DNA of 64,000 bases, from NCBI RefSeq assembly GCF_050510895.1, contig NZ_JBNINT010000001.1, positions 1,612,001-1,676,000 of the forward strand. The letters are read 5' to 3'. The notes beneath the pieces were generated by a model, which worked only from the letters and a program-made list of their open reading frames with translations, searched no databases and was not told the origin of the DNA. Made by a program: the position numbers and the translations under genes. The DNA is from Pannonibacter phragmitetus_B. Lineage in GTDB: Bacteria > Pseudomonadota > Alphaproteobacteria > Rhizobiales > Stappiaceae. This document shows positions 1 through 7,762 of the stretch, one piece after another; positions within the stretch are counted from its first letter, which is position 1; each line of letters begins with the position of its first letter.

Positions 1-1
1 C

Positions 2-517
2 TATTTCCTCTTCACCATCGCAGAGGAAACCGGTCACGGGGCAGGTGCCGTTCTGACGCCGGATATCGCCTCGCTGGTTGCTATCGACAATGGCACCACG
101 GCGCCGGGGCAGAACTCGGACGAGTTCGGCGTGACCATCGCCATGGCGGATCAGACGGGGCCGTTCGATTTCCATCTTACCCGGAAGCTGGTGGAGCTGT
201 GCCGCCAGCATGACATCCGCTATCAGAAAGATGTGTTCCGCTACTACCGCTCCGATGCAGCCTCGGCTGTGGAGGCGGGGGCTGATGTGCGCACGGCGCT
301 CGCCACCTTCGGCGTCGATGCCAGCCATGGCTATGAGCGCATCCATATGCATGCCCTGCGCTCGCTGGCGGAACTGGCGGCCGCCTATGTGCTGAGCCCG
401 GTGGAGATCCAGCGCGATGCGGAAGCATTCTCGACCGTCAAGGGCTTCACCCGCCAGCCGGTGGAAGAAGCCCCGCAGGTGCTCCGGCCCGATCTTGTGC
501 CGCATCCGCAAGGGTGA
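2..517 (+). CDS. M42 family peptidase of the NAGGN osmoprotectant system (3' part)
   Basis: C-terminal 171 residues of an M42 aminopeptidase-type metallohydrolase; the gene begins upstream of the window. Visible family motifs are AEETGHGAGA (the catalytic/metal glutamate pair of M42 enzymes), the metal-ligand stretch SLVAIDNGTTAPGQNS, then FRYYRSDAASA and the DASHGYERIH histidine near the C terminus. The wording matches the subgroup that sits beside the N-acetylglutaminylglutamine amide (NAGGN) synthesis genes; those genes would lie to the left and cannot be seen. Member of M42: sure. NAGGN subgroup: recognised by sequence style, not by context. Confidence 0.85.
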   Translation, partial: YFLFTIAEETGHGAGAVLTPDIASLVAIDNGTTAPGQNSDEFGVTIAMADQTGPFDFHLTRKLVELCRQHDIRYQKDVFRYYRSDAASAVEAGADVRTALATFGVDASHGYERIHMHALRSLAELAAAYVLSPVEIQRDAEAFSTVKGFTRQPVEEAPQVLRPDLVPHPQG

Positions 518-520
518 AGG

Positions 521-1177
521 TCAGAGCCCCGGCAGTGCTGAGTCAGTGTTGCCGGGGCTTTGCGGCTGTGCAGGGGCAATGAGGCCGAGCACCAGCGCCG
601 CCGTGTCCTCTATCAGGCGTTGCTGTGGCGGGGTTGGCGCTCCCGTCTGAAGGCGCAGAAACCCTGTGACCAGTTCGATGCGCGCAGCAAGTGCAGCTTC
701 AAAGGGCGTGGCAATCAGCATCTGCCGCAGGGCGAGCCGCCATTCATCCTCAAGGCCGTCCACAAGCTGCGCCATCGGACAGCCTTCAGCCGTGCGTGGC
801 AGGCGGGCGAGTGCCCGGCCCAGAACCGTGCCGCTTAATCGCTGGCAGGCTTCGCTCAGGAAGGACACCAGTTCCCCCGCTGTGGTTCTCTGAAACCCGG
901 CCCGTCCGGCACGCAGGTCCGAAAGCCCCGCAATTCCATGCTCCAGCGCCGCCAGCATCAGCCCGGCCTTGTCCGGCCAGCGCCGGTGCAGCGCCTGCTG
1001 GCTTGTTCCCGCCGCCCGCGCAATCTCCGCCAGCCGTGCCCCCGGCCCATGGTCAGCAAGCACTTGCAGTGCCGAACCCAGAATGCGGATCGTCAGTGCC
1101 TCGTCCTTGTGGCGGCCACGGGGAGAGGGGAGCGGGACGCTTTGCCATACATCATATGTCTCAGCCGGGGTTGTCAT
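521..1177 (-). CDS. TetR family transcriptional regulator
   Basis: About 218 residues. The N-terminal helix-turn-helix reads IRILGSALQVLADHGPGARLAEIARAAGTSQQALHRRWPDKAGLM, the usual TetR DNA-binding layout; the C-terminal ligand domain is alanine/leucine rich and not assignable. I place the start at the ATG beginning MTTPAETYD (complement of 1175-1177) because a perfect inverted repeat lies just upstream at 1193-1214; longer frames would run through that operator. No strong ribosome site is seen. Divergent from gatC, convergent with the M42 peptidase. Ligand and targets unknown; autoregulation is inferred. Confidence 0.85.
   Translation of the reverse strand: MTTPAETYDVWQSVPLPSPRGRHKDEALTIRILGSALQVLADHGPGARLAEIARAAGTSQQALHRRWPDKAGLMLAALEHGIAGLSDLRAGRAGFQRTTAGELVSFLSEACQRLSGTVLGRALARLPRTAEGCPMAQLVDGLEDEWRLALRQMLIATPFEAALAARIELVTGFLRLQTGAPTPPQQRLIEDTAALVLGLIAPAQPQSPGNTDSALPGL
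525..559. terminator. Probable bidirectional terminator
   Basis: Ten-base stem AGCCCCGGCA (525-534) with TGCCGGGGCT (550-559) and a 15-base loop between the convergent M42 and TetR genes; it overlaps the last TetR codons. The T-tract is short (TTGC), so strength is uncertain. Confidence 0.5.
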
Positions 1178-1192
1178 CCGCAGATCTATAAA

Positions 1193-1214
1193 TACGGTAT
1201 CCTCTAATACCGTA
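1193..1214. promoter_or_regulatory. TetR operator-like inverted repeat
   Basis: Perfect 8-base arms TACGGTAT (1193-1200) and ATACCGTA (1207-1214) around a 6-base centre, 16 bases upstream of the chosen TetR start and about 110 bases upstream of gatC. Size, symmetry and position fit an autoregulatory TetR site; binding itself is inferred. Confidence 0.7.
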
Positions 1215-1321
1215 AATGATGCAGCCCTCATCCTCAAGCCCTGGCCGGCCTTGCCTTTGGACAAGTGCAGCGGAATAAGGGGGAATCTGTTTCATGAGAC
1301 CATCCGGCACGAGGAAGCGCC

Positions 1322-1609
1322 ATGTCTGTCGATATCAATACGGTGAAGCGCGTTGCGCGTCTTGCCCGCCTGAAGGTGAGCGATGCGGATGCCGAGCGCA
1401 TGACTGGCGAGCTGAATTCGATTCTCCAGTTCGTCGAGCAGCTGGACGAAGTGAACATCGAGGGCGTCGAGCCGCTGACCTCCGTGGTGGCGCAGACGAT
1501 GAAGAAGCGTGCCGATGGCGTGACCGATGGCGGCTATGCTGCTGACGTTGTGGCCAATGCACCGGCCACCGAAGACAACTTCTTCATGGTTCCCAAAGTC
1601 GTCGAATAA
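1322..1609 (+). CDS. gatC: Asp-tRNA(Asn)/Glu-tRNA(Gln) amidotransferase subunit GatC
   Basis: 95 residues, full length for GatC. Opens MSVDINTVKRVARLARLKV and ends ATEDNFFMVPKVVE, both typical. GatC links GatA to GatB in the cytosolic complex that converts Glu-tRNA(Gln) (and Asp-tRNA(Asn)) to the correctly amidated form. It is 21 bases upstream of gatA and surely co-transcribed; gatB lies 12 kb away at 15508, a split arrangement seen in alphaproteobacteria. Confidence 0.96.
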   Translation: MSVDINTVKRVARLARLKVSDADAERMTGELNSILQFVEQLDEVNIEGVEPLTSVVAQTMKKRADGVTDGGYAADVVANAPATEDNFFMVPKVVE

Positions 1610-1630
1610 GCCGCGCAAGGACATCACATC

Positions 1631-3103
1631 ATGACCGATCTGACCAATCAGACCCTTGCCGAAGCCCGCCGCGGCCTGCGCAACAAGGACTTCACCTCCG
1701 CCGAGCTGACGGATGCCTTCCTTTCCTCCATCGAGGGCTCCAACGGGGCAATCAACGCCTATGTCGCCGTGACGGCAGACAAGGCCCGCGCCATGGCCAA
1801 GGCATCGGATGAGAAGCTGGCGAAGGGCGAGGGCGGTGCGCTGGAAGGCCTGCCGTTGGGCATCAAGGACCTGTTCGCCACCAAGGGTGAGCATACCCAG
1901 GCCTGCTCGCATGTTCTGGACGGCTTCAAGCCCACGTATGAATCGACCGTCACGTCCAACCTGTGGGCCGATGGCGCGGTGATGCTGGGCAAGCTGAACA
2001 TGGACGAGTTCGCCATGGGCTCGTCCAACGAGTCCTCCTATTACGGCAACGTGGTCAATCCCTGGCGCAAGACCGGCTCCACGCAGGCGCTGGTGCCCGG
2101 TGGCTCGTCCGGTGGTTCGGCTGCAGCCGTTGCTGCGAGCCTCTGCCTCGGTGCGACGGCGACTGACACGGGTGGCTCCATCCGTCAGCCTGCCGCGCTC
2201 ACCGGCACCGTCGGCATCAAGCCGACGTATGGCCGCTGCTCGCGCTGGGGCATCATCGCCTATGCCTCGTCGCTGGATCAGGCCGGCCCTATCGCCAAGA
2301 CGGTGGAAGACTGCGCCATCCTGCTGAAGTCAATGGCTTCCGTGGACCCGAAGGACACCACGTCCGTCGATCTGCCGGTGCCGGACTATGAGGCTGCAGT
2401 CGGCAAGTCCGTGAAGGGCATGCGCATCGGCATTCCGCGTGAGTACCGCGTCGAAGGCATGCCTGCGGAAGTGGAAGCGCTGTGGCAGCAGGGCATCGCC
2501 TGGCTGAAGGACGCCGGTGCCGAGATCGTTGATATCTCGCTGCCGCATACGAAATATGCCCTTCCGGCCTATTACATCGTTGCTCCGGCAGAGGCTTCCT
2601 CGAACCTTGCCCGCTATGACGGCGTGCGCTACGGCCTGCGCGTGCCGGGCAAGGATATTGTCGAGATGTATGAGAACACCCGCGCCGCAGGCTTCGGCAA
2701 GGAAGTGCAGCGCCGCATTCTCATTGGCACCTATGTGCTGTCGGCCGGCTACTATGACGCCTATTACCTCAAGGCCCAGAAGGTGCGTACGCTGATCAAG
2801 CGCGACTTCGATCTGGCCTTTGAAGCGGGCGTTGATGCCATCCTTACCCCGGCAACGCCGGATGCCGCCTTTGCTCCGGGAGAGTTTTCCGATCCGGTCG
2901 CCATGTATCTCAACGACATCTTCACGGTGACGGTGAACATGGCTGGCCTGCCGGGCCTCTCCGTGCCTGCGGGCCTCTCCTCCACCGGCCTGCCGCTCGG
3001 CCTGCAGCTGATCGGCCGTCCTTTCGGTGAGGAGACCCTGTTCCAGGCCGGTGCCGTGATTGAAAAGGCCGCAGGCCGCTTCACCCCGGCCCGCTGGTGG
3101 TGA
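1631..3103 (+). CDS. gatA: Glutamyl-tRNA(Gln) amidotransferase subunit A
   Basis: 490 residues, the normal GatA length. It is the amidase-signature subunit that releases ammonia from glutamine. Visible are the catalytic lysine in GLPLGIKDLFATKG, the cis-serine/serine stretch PGGSSGGSAAAVAA, the nucleophile region DTGGSIRQPAALTG, and VGIKPTYGRCSRWGI. An intact GatCAB reaction needs gatB (present at 15508). Followed directly by a strong intrinsic terminator, so gatCA forms a two-gene operon. Confidence 0.97.
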   Translation: MTDLTNQTLAEARRGLRNKDFTSAELTDAFLSSIEGSNGAINAYVAVTADKARAMAKASDEKLAKGEGGALEGLPLGIKDLFATKGEHTQACSHVLDGFKPTYESTVTSNLWADGAVMLGKLNMDEFAMGSSNESSYYGNVVNPWRKTGSTQALVPGGSSGGSAAAVAASLCLGATATDTGGSIRQPAALTGTVGIKPTYGRCSRWGIIAYASSLDQAGPIAKTVEDCAILLKSMASVDPKDTTSVDLPVPDYEAAVGKSVKGMRIGIPREYRVEGMPAEVEALWQQGIAWLKDAGAEIVDISLPHTKYALPAYYIVAPAEASSNLARYDGVRYGLRVPGKDIVEMYENTRAAGFGKEVQRRILIGTYVLSAGYYDAYYLKAQKVRTLIKRDFDLAFEAGVDAILTPATPDAAFAPGEFSDPVAMYLNDIFTVTVNMAGLPGLSVPAGLSSTGLPLGLQLIGRPFGEETLFQAGAVIEKAAGRFTPARWW

Positions 3104-3135
3104 CATAAGTCTGGTGCTGCCAGGCTGAGACATCC

Positions 3136-3168
3136 AACCCGCCGGGGCAACCCGGCGGGTTTGTTTTT
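3136..3168 (+). terminator. Rho-independent terminator of gatCA
   Basis: Eleven-base perfect stem AACCCGCCGGG / CCCGGCGGGTT (3136-3146, 3151-3161) closed by a GCAA tetraloop of the stable GNRA type and followed by TGTTTTTG. It lies 33 bases after the gatA stop. Confidence 0.93.
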
Positions 3169-3374
3169 GCGTATGAGTGACGGCGGAGATTGTTAGTTTC
3201 TCTAGGTCTCCGTTTCCCTACAAGCTTCGGGCAAGGTCCGGCCCATCTAAGCCGTAGAAGGCCTGCGCGAAAGCCTTGCGGTGAGTCCCGGCTATTTTGC
3301 CGTCCATCTTTCACGCTGGTGTCCATGGATGCGTCTCATCCTCAGGGACAGGGCGTATCGTGAGAGAGGCGGCT

Positions 3375-4328
3375 ATGATGGATGATTATCTGATGCAGGC
3401 GCATGGCGCCGTAACTGCGGCCATGCAGACCCGGGGCCGTGGCCATCTGCCGCTGACGCTGGCCTATGTGGACTGGGAGACCGGAGTTCTTACGGCCGGG
3501 CTCGATTTCAGGCAAGGTGCGTCCGAAGATACCTTTGCCCATCTGCGCTATCTCACCTGCGGCCTGCCGCTCCGGCTTCAGCCCTTCACGGCACGGCGGC
3601 ACATGTCCAATCAGGACCGCATCCGGCCCGCCGTGGGCGGCATTCAGATGGTGGTGAACCGGAACTATCAGGAATTCACAGGGACCATTTGTATCGGCTG
3701 CAGCTATGATGATGGCTCCATCACACCCAAGCATGGCGTTCTCGTTTCCGGGCATGTGGTCAGCAAGAAAAACACCACGGTCTATCAGAACAGCAAGGTG
3801 TCTCAGGACAACATCGGCAAGGTGCTGGTCATTGCAGACTGGAAGACCGGCAGCTGCGATGCCGCCTTCGTGGCCAAGACCGTTGCCGCCGCCATTGCCA
3901 AAGGTGAAATATGGACAGCTGCCGGGCCCTATTTGCGTGTGACGGGTGTTGCCGGGGATGACGTGATCCTGCCCGGCCTTGATGTGAAGATGCTGGGCAT
4001 GAACAATGAGGCCGCGCAGGAGGGGCAGGTGGTTGCCACCGGCGTCAGCGTCACCTTCGCGGTGGGCGAATATGACGAGCCGCAGACCCTGACCAACCAG
4101 GTTTTGGCGTCCTATGCTTCCGAAGAAGGGGACAGTGGCGGCCCGGTCTACACGCAGGCTGGCACCTCCACGGATGTCACCTTTTGCGGCATTAATGTCG
4201 GAACTTGCACCAACACCGATGTGACCGCGAGCACGCCTGCCATCGGTGATGGGACCTACGGCATCTTTTCGCCCTGGTCCCAGATTGATGCCGCCTTCGG
4301 TGGCAATCTGGATGTCCTTTCGGCTTGA
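3375..4328 (+). CDS. Chymotrypsin-fold (S1-like) serine protease, no signal peptide
   Basis: About 317 residues from the ATG at 3375, which follows GAGAGGCGG; an in-frame ATG at 3297 would add 26 unconvincing residues. A trypsin-like triad can be read: His127 in VLVSGHVVS, Asp162 in GSCDAAFV and Ser254 in EEGDSGGPVY. The first about 90 residues (MDDYLMQAHGAVTAAM...) are an extra domain I do not recognise. There is no signal peptide, which is odd for a bacterial S1 protease. Flanked by gatA and an FAD oxidoreductase with no operon link. Fold: fairly sure; substrate and role unknown. Confidence 0.75.
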   Translation: MMDDYLMQAHGAVTAAMQTRGRGHLPLTLAYVDWETGVLTAGLDFRQGASEDTFAHLRYLTCGLPLRLQPFTARRHMSNQDRIRPAVGGIQMVVNRNYQEFTGTICIGCSYDDGSITPKHGVLVSGHVVSKKNTTVYQNSKVSQDNIGKVLVIADWKTGSCDAAFVAKTVAAAIAKGEIWTAAGPYLRVTGVAGDDVILPGLDVKMLGMNNEAAQEGQVVATGVSVTFAVGEYDEPQTLTNQVLASYASEEGDSGGPVYTQAGTSTDVTFCGINVGTCTNTDVTASTPAIGDGTYGIFSPWSQIDAAFGGNLDVLSA

Positions 4329-4398
4329 CGCGCCTGTCTGAGCACGGTCTCTTCCTGCCTGTTTGCCGGAAGCAATCCCGGCACAGCGGGAGAAGGCC

Positions 4399-5499
4399 GT
4401 GTTTGACGTTGATACCGTTGTCATCGGTGCCGGGGCCGTAGGACTGGCTGTGGCGCGCGCGCTGGCGGAAAGCGGGCGCGAAGTCATGGTGCTGGAGCGT
4501 CACGGGCTGATCGGCTCTGAGACGAGCGCCCGCAACTCCGAAGTCATTCATGCCGGGATCTACTATCCGAAGGGCAGCCTGAAGGCCGAGCTTTGCGTGG
4601 AAGGCAAGGAGCGGCTCTATTCCTATTGCGCGGCTCGCGGTATTGGCCACCGGCGCTGCGGCAAGCTGATCGTCGCAACCTCCGCTGATCAGGTGGCCGA
4701 ACTGGAAGCCATCGCTGCCCGTGCCGCGGCCAATGGCGTTCATGATCTTGCCTTCCTCACAAAGGCTGAGGCTCAGGCGCTGGAACCGTCTCTTGCCTGT
4801 GAGGCCGCGCTGCTGTCACCCTCTACCGGCATCCTCGACAGCCATGGCTACATGCAGGCTCTTGAAGGAGATATCGCCTCTCACGGCGGACAGGTGGTCT
4901 TGCACAGCTGCGTTGCGGCGATCTGCCAGCGCAGTGGCGGCGGTTTCGATCTGTTGATGGAGGGGCCGGAAGGTTACCGGCTCTCCTGCCGTCTTCTCGT
5001 GGTCAGTGCCGGTCTCGGATCCATGCGGCTGCTGTCGACGCTGGACGGTTATCCCTTGCGGCCCTTCCACATGGCCAAGGGAAGCTACTTCCGCCTGTCC
5101 TCACGCCCGCCGTTCTCGCGTCTGATCTATCCGGTGCCCGAGCCGGGCGGTCTTGGCGTGCACCTGACACTCGACCTGGCAGGGCAGGGGCGCTTCGGAC
5201 CGGATGTGGAATGGGTACAAAAGGAAAACTACAGCGTCGATCCTGCCCGGGCCGGCGGATTCTACGCTGCAATCCGCCGCTATTGGCCGGGGCTGCAGGA
5301 CAAAGCTTTGTTGCCAGACTATGCAGGTATTCGCCCAAAGCTGACAGGTGAAGAAGAGCCGGCGGCAGATTTCCTCATCGAAACGGAAGCCAGTCACAAG
5401 ATTGCCGGTCTTGTGAATCTGCTCGGAATCGAATCGCCCGGACTTACCGCCTCGTTGGCGATTGGTGCCCGCGTTGCCTTGATTGCTAACGGTTTATGA
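4399..5499 (+). CDS. FAD-dependent oxidoreductase, L-2-hydroxyglutarate oxidase-like
   Basis: 366 residues from a GTG at 4399 that has GGGAGAAGG six bases upstream. The N terminus VDTVVIGAGAVGLAVARAL is the FAD-binding Rossmann GxGxxG, followed by the family motif SARNSEVIHAGIYYP, and the C terminus NLLGIESPGLTASLAIG closes the FAD site. These match the LhgO / L2HGDH branch of DAO-type enzymes, which oxidise L-2-hydroxyglutarate with electrons passed to quinone or oxygen. Substrate is inferred from family similarity and some members act on other 2-hydroxyacids. Stands alone. Confidence 0.82.
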   Translation: MFDVDTVVIGAGAVGLAVARALAESGREVMVLERHGLIGSETSARNSEVIHAGIYYPKGSLKAELCVEGKERLYSYCAARGIGHRRCGKLIVATSADQVAELEAIAARAAANGVHDLAFLTKAEAQALEPSLACEAALLSPSTGILDSHGYMQALEGDIASHGGQVVLHSCVAAICQRSGGGFDLLMEGPEGYRLSCRLLVVSAGLGSMRLLSTLDGYPLRPFHMAKGSYFRLSSRPPFSRLIYPVPEPGGLGVHLTLDLAGQGRFGPDVEWVQKENYSVDPARAGGFYAAIRRYWPGLQDKALLPDYAGIRPKLTGEEEPAADFLIETEASHKIAGLVNLLGIESPGLTASLAIGARVALIANGL

Positions 5500-5724
5500 A
5501 GAGTGTTTTGCGTTCTGCGAATTGCTGCCGCATTTCGTTTCTACAAAGAGGCGAAGGAAGGCCGCGTTAAGGGTTTGGTATTCCTGTTTTTGTGGTTGTT
5601 CAGAAAACGTGAGGTAAAAGGTGCCGCATTGCAGCATTTTAATGGACGAGAGCCCTAAGTATCTCATATTATTGTCTCAACGCTTTGTGTCCGGTGCGAC
5701 CTCCAAAGCCCTCCTGCATCGCTG

Positions 5725-7365
5725 GTGACCTACTTTCCTCGGGCAATTGACGTGATCGATCGACGCAAGTTTCTCGTGACCAGTTCGCTGTGTCTCGGCT
5801 CCCTTTCTGGTGCCGTGGGGCTGTTGCCGCGTGCCGCGCTGGCTCAGGATGGCACTGCTGCGCCTGCTCCTGCCGCTCCGGCTGCCCCCGCAACGGCTCC
5901 CGCGCCGGCGTTTTCGTTTGATGCACTGGTGGAGCAGATGCGCCAGAAGGCGCGCGAGGCCTACCAGGAAAGCACCGCGGAACTTCCGGAGCGTTTTGCT
6001 ACGCTCGATTACGACCAGTACCGCGCCATCCGTTTCCGTCCGGACAAGGCTGTCTGGCGTGACGCCGGTGTGAACTATGAAGTGCAGGCCTTTCCTCCGG
6101 GAGGGCTCTACAGCAAGCCTGTGCAGATCTATGAGGTCGATGGGCCGAACCTGCGCGAGCTGCATTTCACAGGTGCGGATTTCGAATACCGTGAACCGCT
6201 CACCGCAGCTGATTTTGAGGGGCAGGATCTGCCCGGTGTTGCCGGCTTCCGGCTGCACTATCCTCTGAACCGGCCGGAGTACAAGGATGAGCTGATCGCC
6301 TTCCTTGGCTCCAGCTATTTCCGTGCGCTTGGTAAAGGCTCCATCTATGGCCTGTCCGCACGCGGGCTTGCCATTGATACGGCAGCCGGCCGGCCGGAGG
6401 AGTTTCCGCGTTTCACGCGTTTCTTCATTGAACGGCCGCAGCCGGGGCAGAACAGCCTCAAGATCTGGGCCGAACTGGAGAGCGAGCGGGTGACCGGTGC
6501 CTATGCTTTCGTGGTGACGCCGGGCATCAACACCGAAGTCGAGGTGGATGCGCGCATTTTCCTGCGCGGGGATGTGGACCGTCTGGGCATTGCGCCGCTG
6601 ACTTCCATGTATCTCTTTGGCGAGAATGACCGGATGGGGTTCGATGACTTCCGTCCCGAGGTCCATGACAGCGACGGGTTGCTCATCCTGCAAGCATCCG
6701 GCGAACGTCAGTGGCGGCCGCTCGTCAATCCGCGCAATCTGGCCTTGTCTTTCTTCTCAGCTGAAAAACTGCAGGGCTTTGGTCTGATCCAGAGAGACCG
6801 CAGCTTCGAGAACTATCAGGACACGGAGGCCAAGTATGAGCGCCGTCCGTCCTTGTGGATCGAGCCCCTGGATGACTGGGGGCAGGGCCATGTGATGCTG
6901 GCGGAAATTCCTTCCCAGAAGGAAATTCACGACAACATTGCTGCCTTCTGGGTTCCGGCAGAGCCTGCGAAGGCTGGCGCCGAGCTGCGGTTCCGCTACC
7001 GCATGTACTGGGGCCGCGAACCGGAGCCCGGCACTGAGCTTGCGCAGATCACGGATACCCGCACGGGCCACGGCGGCAGCGCGGCCTCGGATTACGACAG
7101 CGCGTTGCGCAAGTTCGTCGTCGAATTCAACGGTGGCCCGCTGATGTCGATTGGCGGTGACGCGGCGCTTGAACCGAAACTTTGGGCTCAGAATGCAGAG
7201 GTGCGCAATCCGCAGCTTCAGCAACTGCAGCCCGGACACTGGCGTTTCATCTTCGACCTTTACAGGGAAGACGCGAACCAGCCGTCCGAAATGAGCTTGT
7301 CCCTGTTCTTGAATGGCAAGGCAGTGACAGAGACCTGGATGTACCAATGGAACAAAACGGTTTGA
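5725..7365 (+). CDS. opgG: Periplasmic glucan biosynthesis protein OpgG/MdoG
   Basis: 546 residues. The twin-arginine signal DRRKFLVTSS followed by a hydrophobic stretch and AALAQDG indicates Tat export to the periplasm. After an alanine/proline linker the MdoG domain begins at FSFDALVEQMRQKAREAYQ and runs to the C terminus (GPLMSIGG..., WRFIFDLYR...WMYQWN). OpgG shapes the backbone of osmoregulated periplasmic glucans made by OpgH. Start is a GTG at 5725; a second GTG at 5752, just before DRRKF, is equally possible and neither has a good ribosome site. First gene of opgG - unknown - opgH. Confidence 0.95.
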   Translation: MTYFPRAIDVIDRRKFLVTSSLCLGSLSGAVGLLPRAALAQDGTAAPAPAAPAAPATAPAPAFSFDALVEQMRQKAREAYQESTAELPERFATLDYDQYRAIRFRPDKAVWRDAGVNYEVQAFPPGGLYSKPVQIYEVDGPNLRELHFTGADFEYREPLTAADFEGQDLPGVAGFRLHYPLNRPEYKDELIAFLGSSYFRALGKGSIYGLSARGLAIDTAAGRPEEFPRFTRFFIERPQPGQNSLKIWAELESERVTGAYAFVVTPGINTEVEVDARIFLRGDVDRLGIAPLTSMYLFGENDRMGFDDFRPEVHDSDGLLILQASGERQWRPLVNPRNLALSFFSAEKLQGFGLIQRDRSFENYQDTEAKYERRPSLWIEPLDDWGQGHVMLAEIPSQKEIHDNIAAFWVPAEPAKAGAELRFRYRMYWGREPEPGTELAQITDTRTGHGGSAASDYDSALRKFVVEFNGGPLMSIGGDAALEPKLWAQNAEVRNPQLQQLQPGHWRFIFDLYREDANQPSEMSLSLFLNGKAVTETWMYQWNKTV

Positions 7366-7397
7366 ATGGGGTTGTCATGGGAGACCAGGAGGCTTCT

Positions 7398-7757
7398 ATG
7401 TCGATTGAAACGGACTTTGCCGCAGATGCTGAAATGTCAGCGGTTGCAGTTGGTTTGGAGTTTGTCCGCACCCATACTGGCCGGGCGGACGTCGAGGATG
7501 CCGTGCTCTTGCAGGCAGTGACCGAGACGCTCGCGCTGCTTGGATTGGAGCGGAGCGCAGAGGATCTGCTTGCGCAGGCTGACCGGGATGCGGCCACGCT
7601 GCGTCTTGTCGCCTCTTGTATGGCACTTCCGCAGCCGCAGGTCGCTCTGGCGATGCCCGAGCATGACCTGCAGGGATATTTCTTTCCGGCCCGTCTGCGT
7701 TCGGCTGCCGGCTTCCGCGGCCTTTTCGGTGCTCAGCCGCCGGTGGGTGAGGGCTGA
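7398..7757 (+). CDS. Conserved hypothetical protein between opgG and opgH
   Basis: 119 residues from the ATG at 7398, chosen because AGGAGG sits seven bases upstream (7387-7392); an ATG at 7377 lacks this. Begins MSIETDFAADAEMSAVAVG and ends GFRGLFGAQPPVGEG. Acidic and mostly helical, no signal peptide or membrane segment, not recognised. It lies 32 bases after opgG and 5 bases before opgH, so it belongs to the glucan operon, and a helper role in glucan synthesis is a fair guess only. Confidence 0.75.
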   Translation: MSIETDFAADAEMSAVAVGLEFVRTHTGRADVEDAVLLQAVTETLALLGLERSAEDLLAQADRDAATLRLVASCMALPQPQVALAMPEHDLQGYFFPARLRSAAGFRGLFGAQPPVGEG

Positions 7758-7762
7758 TATCC

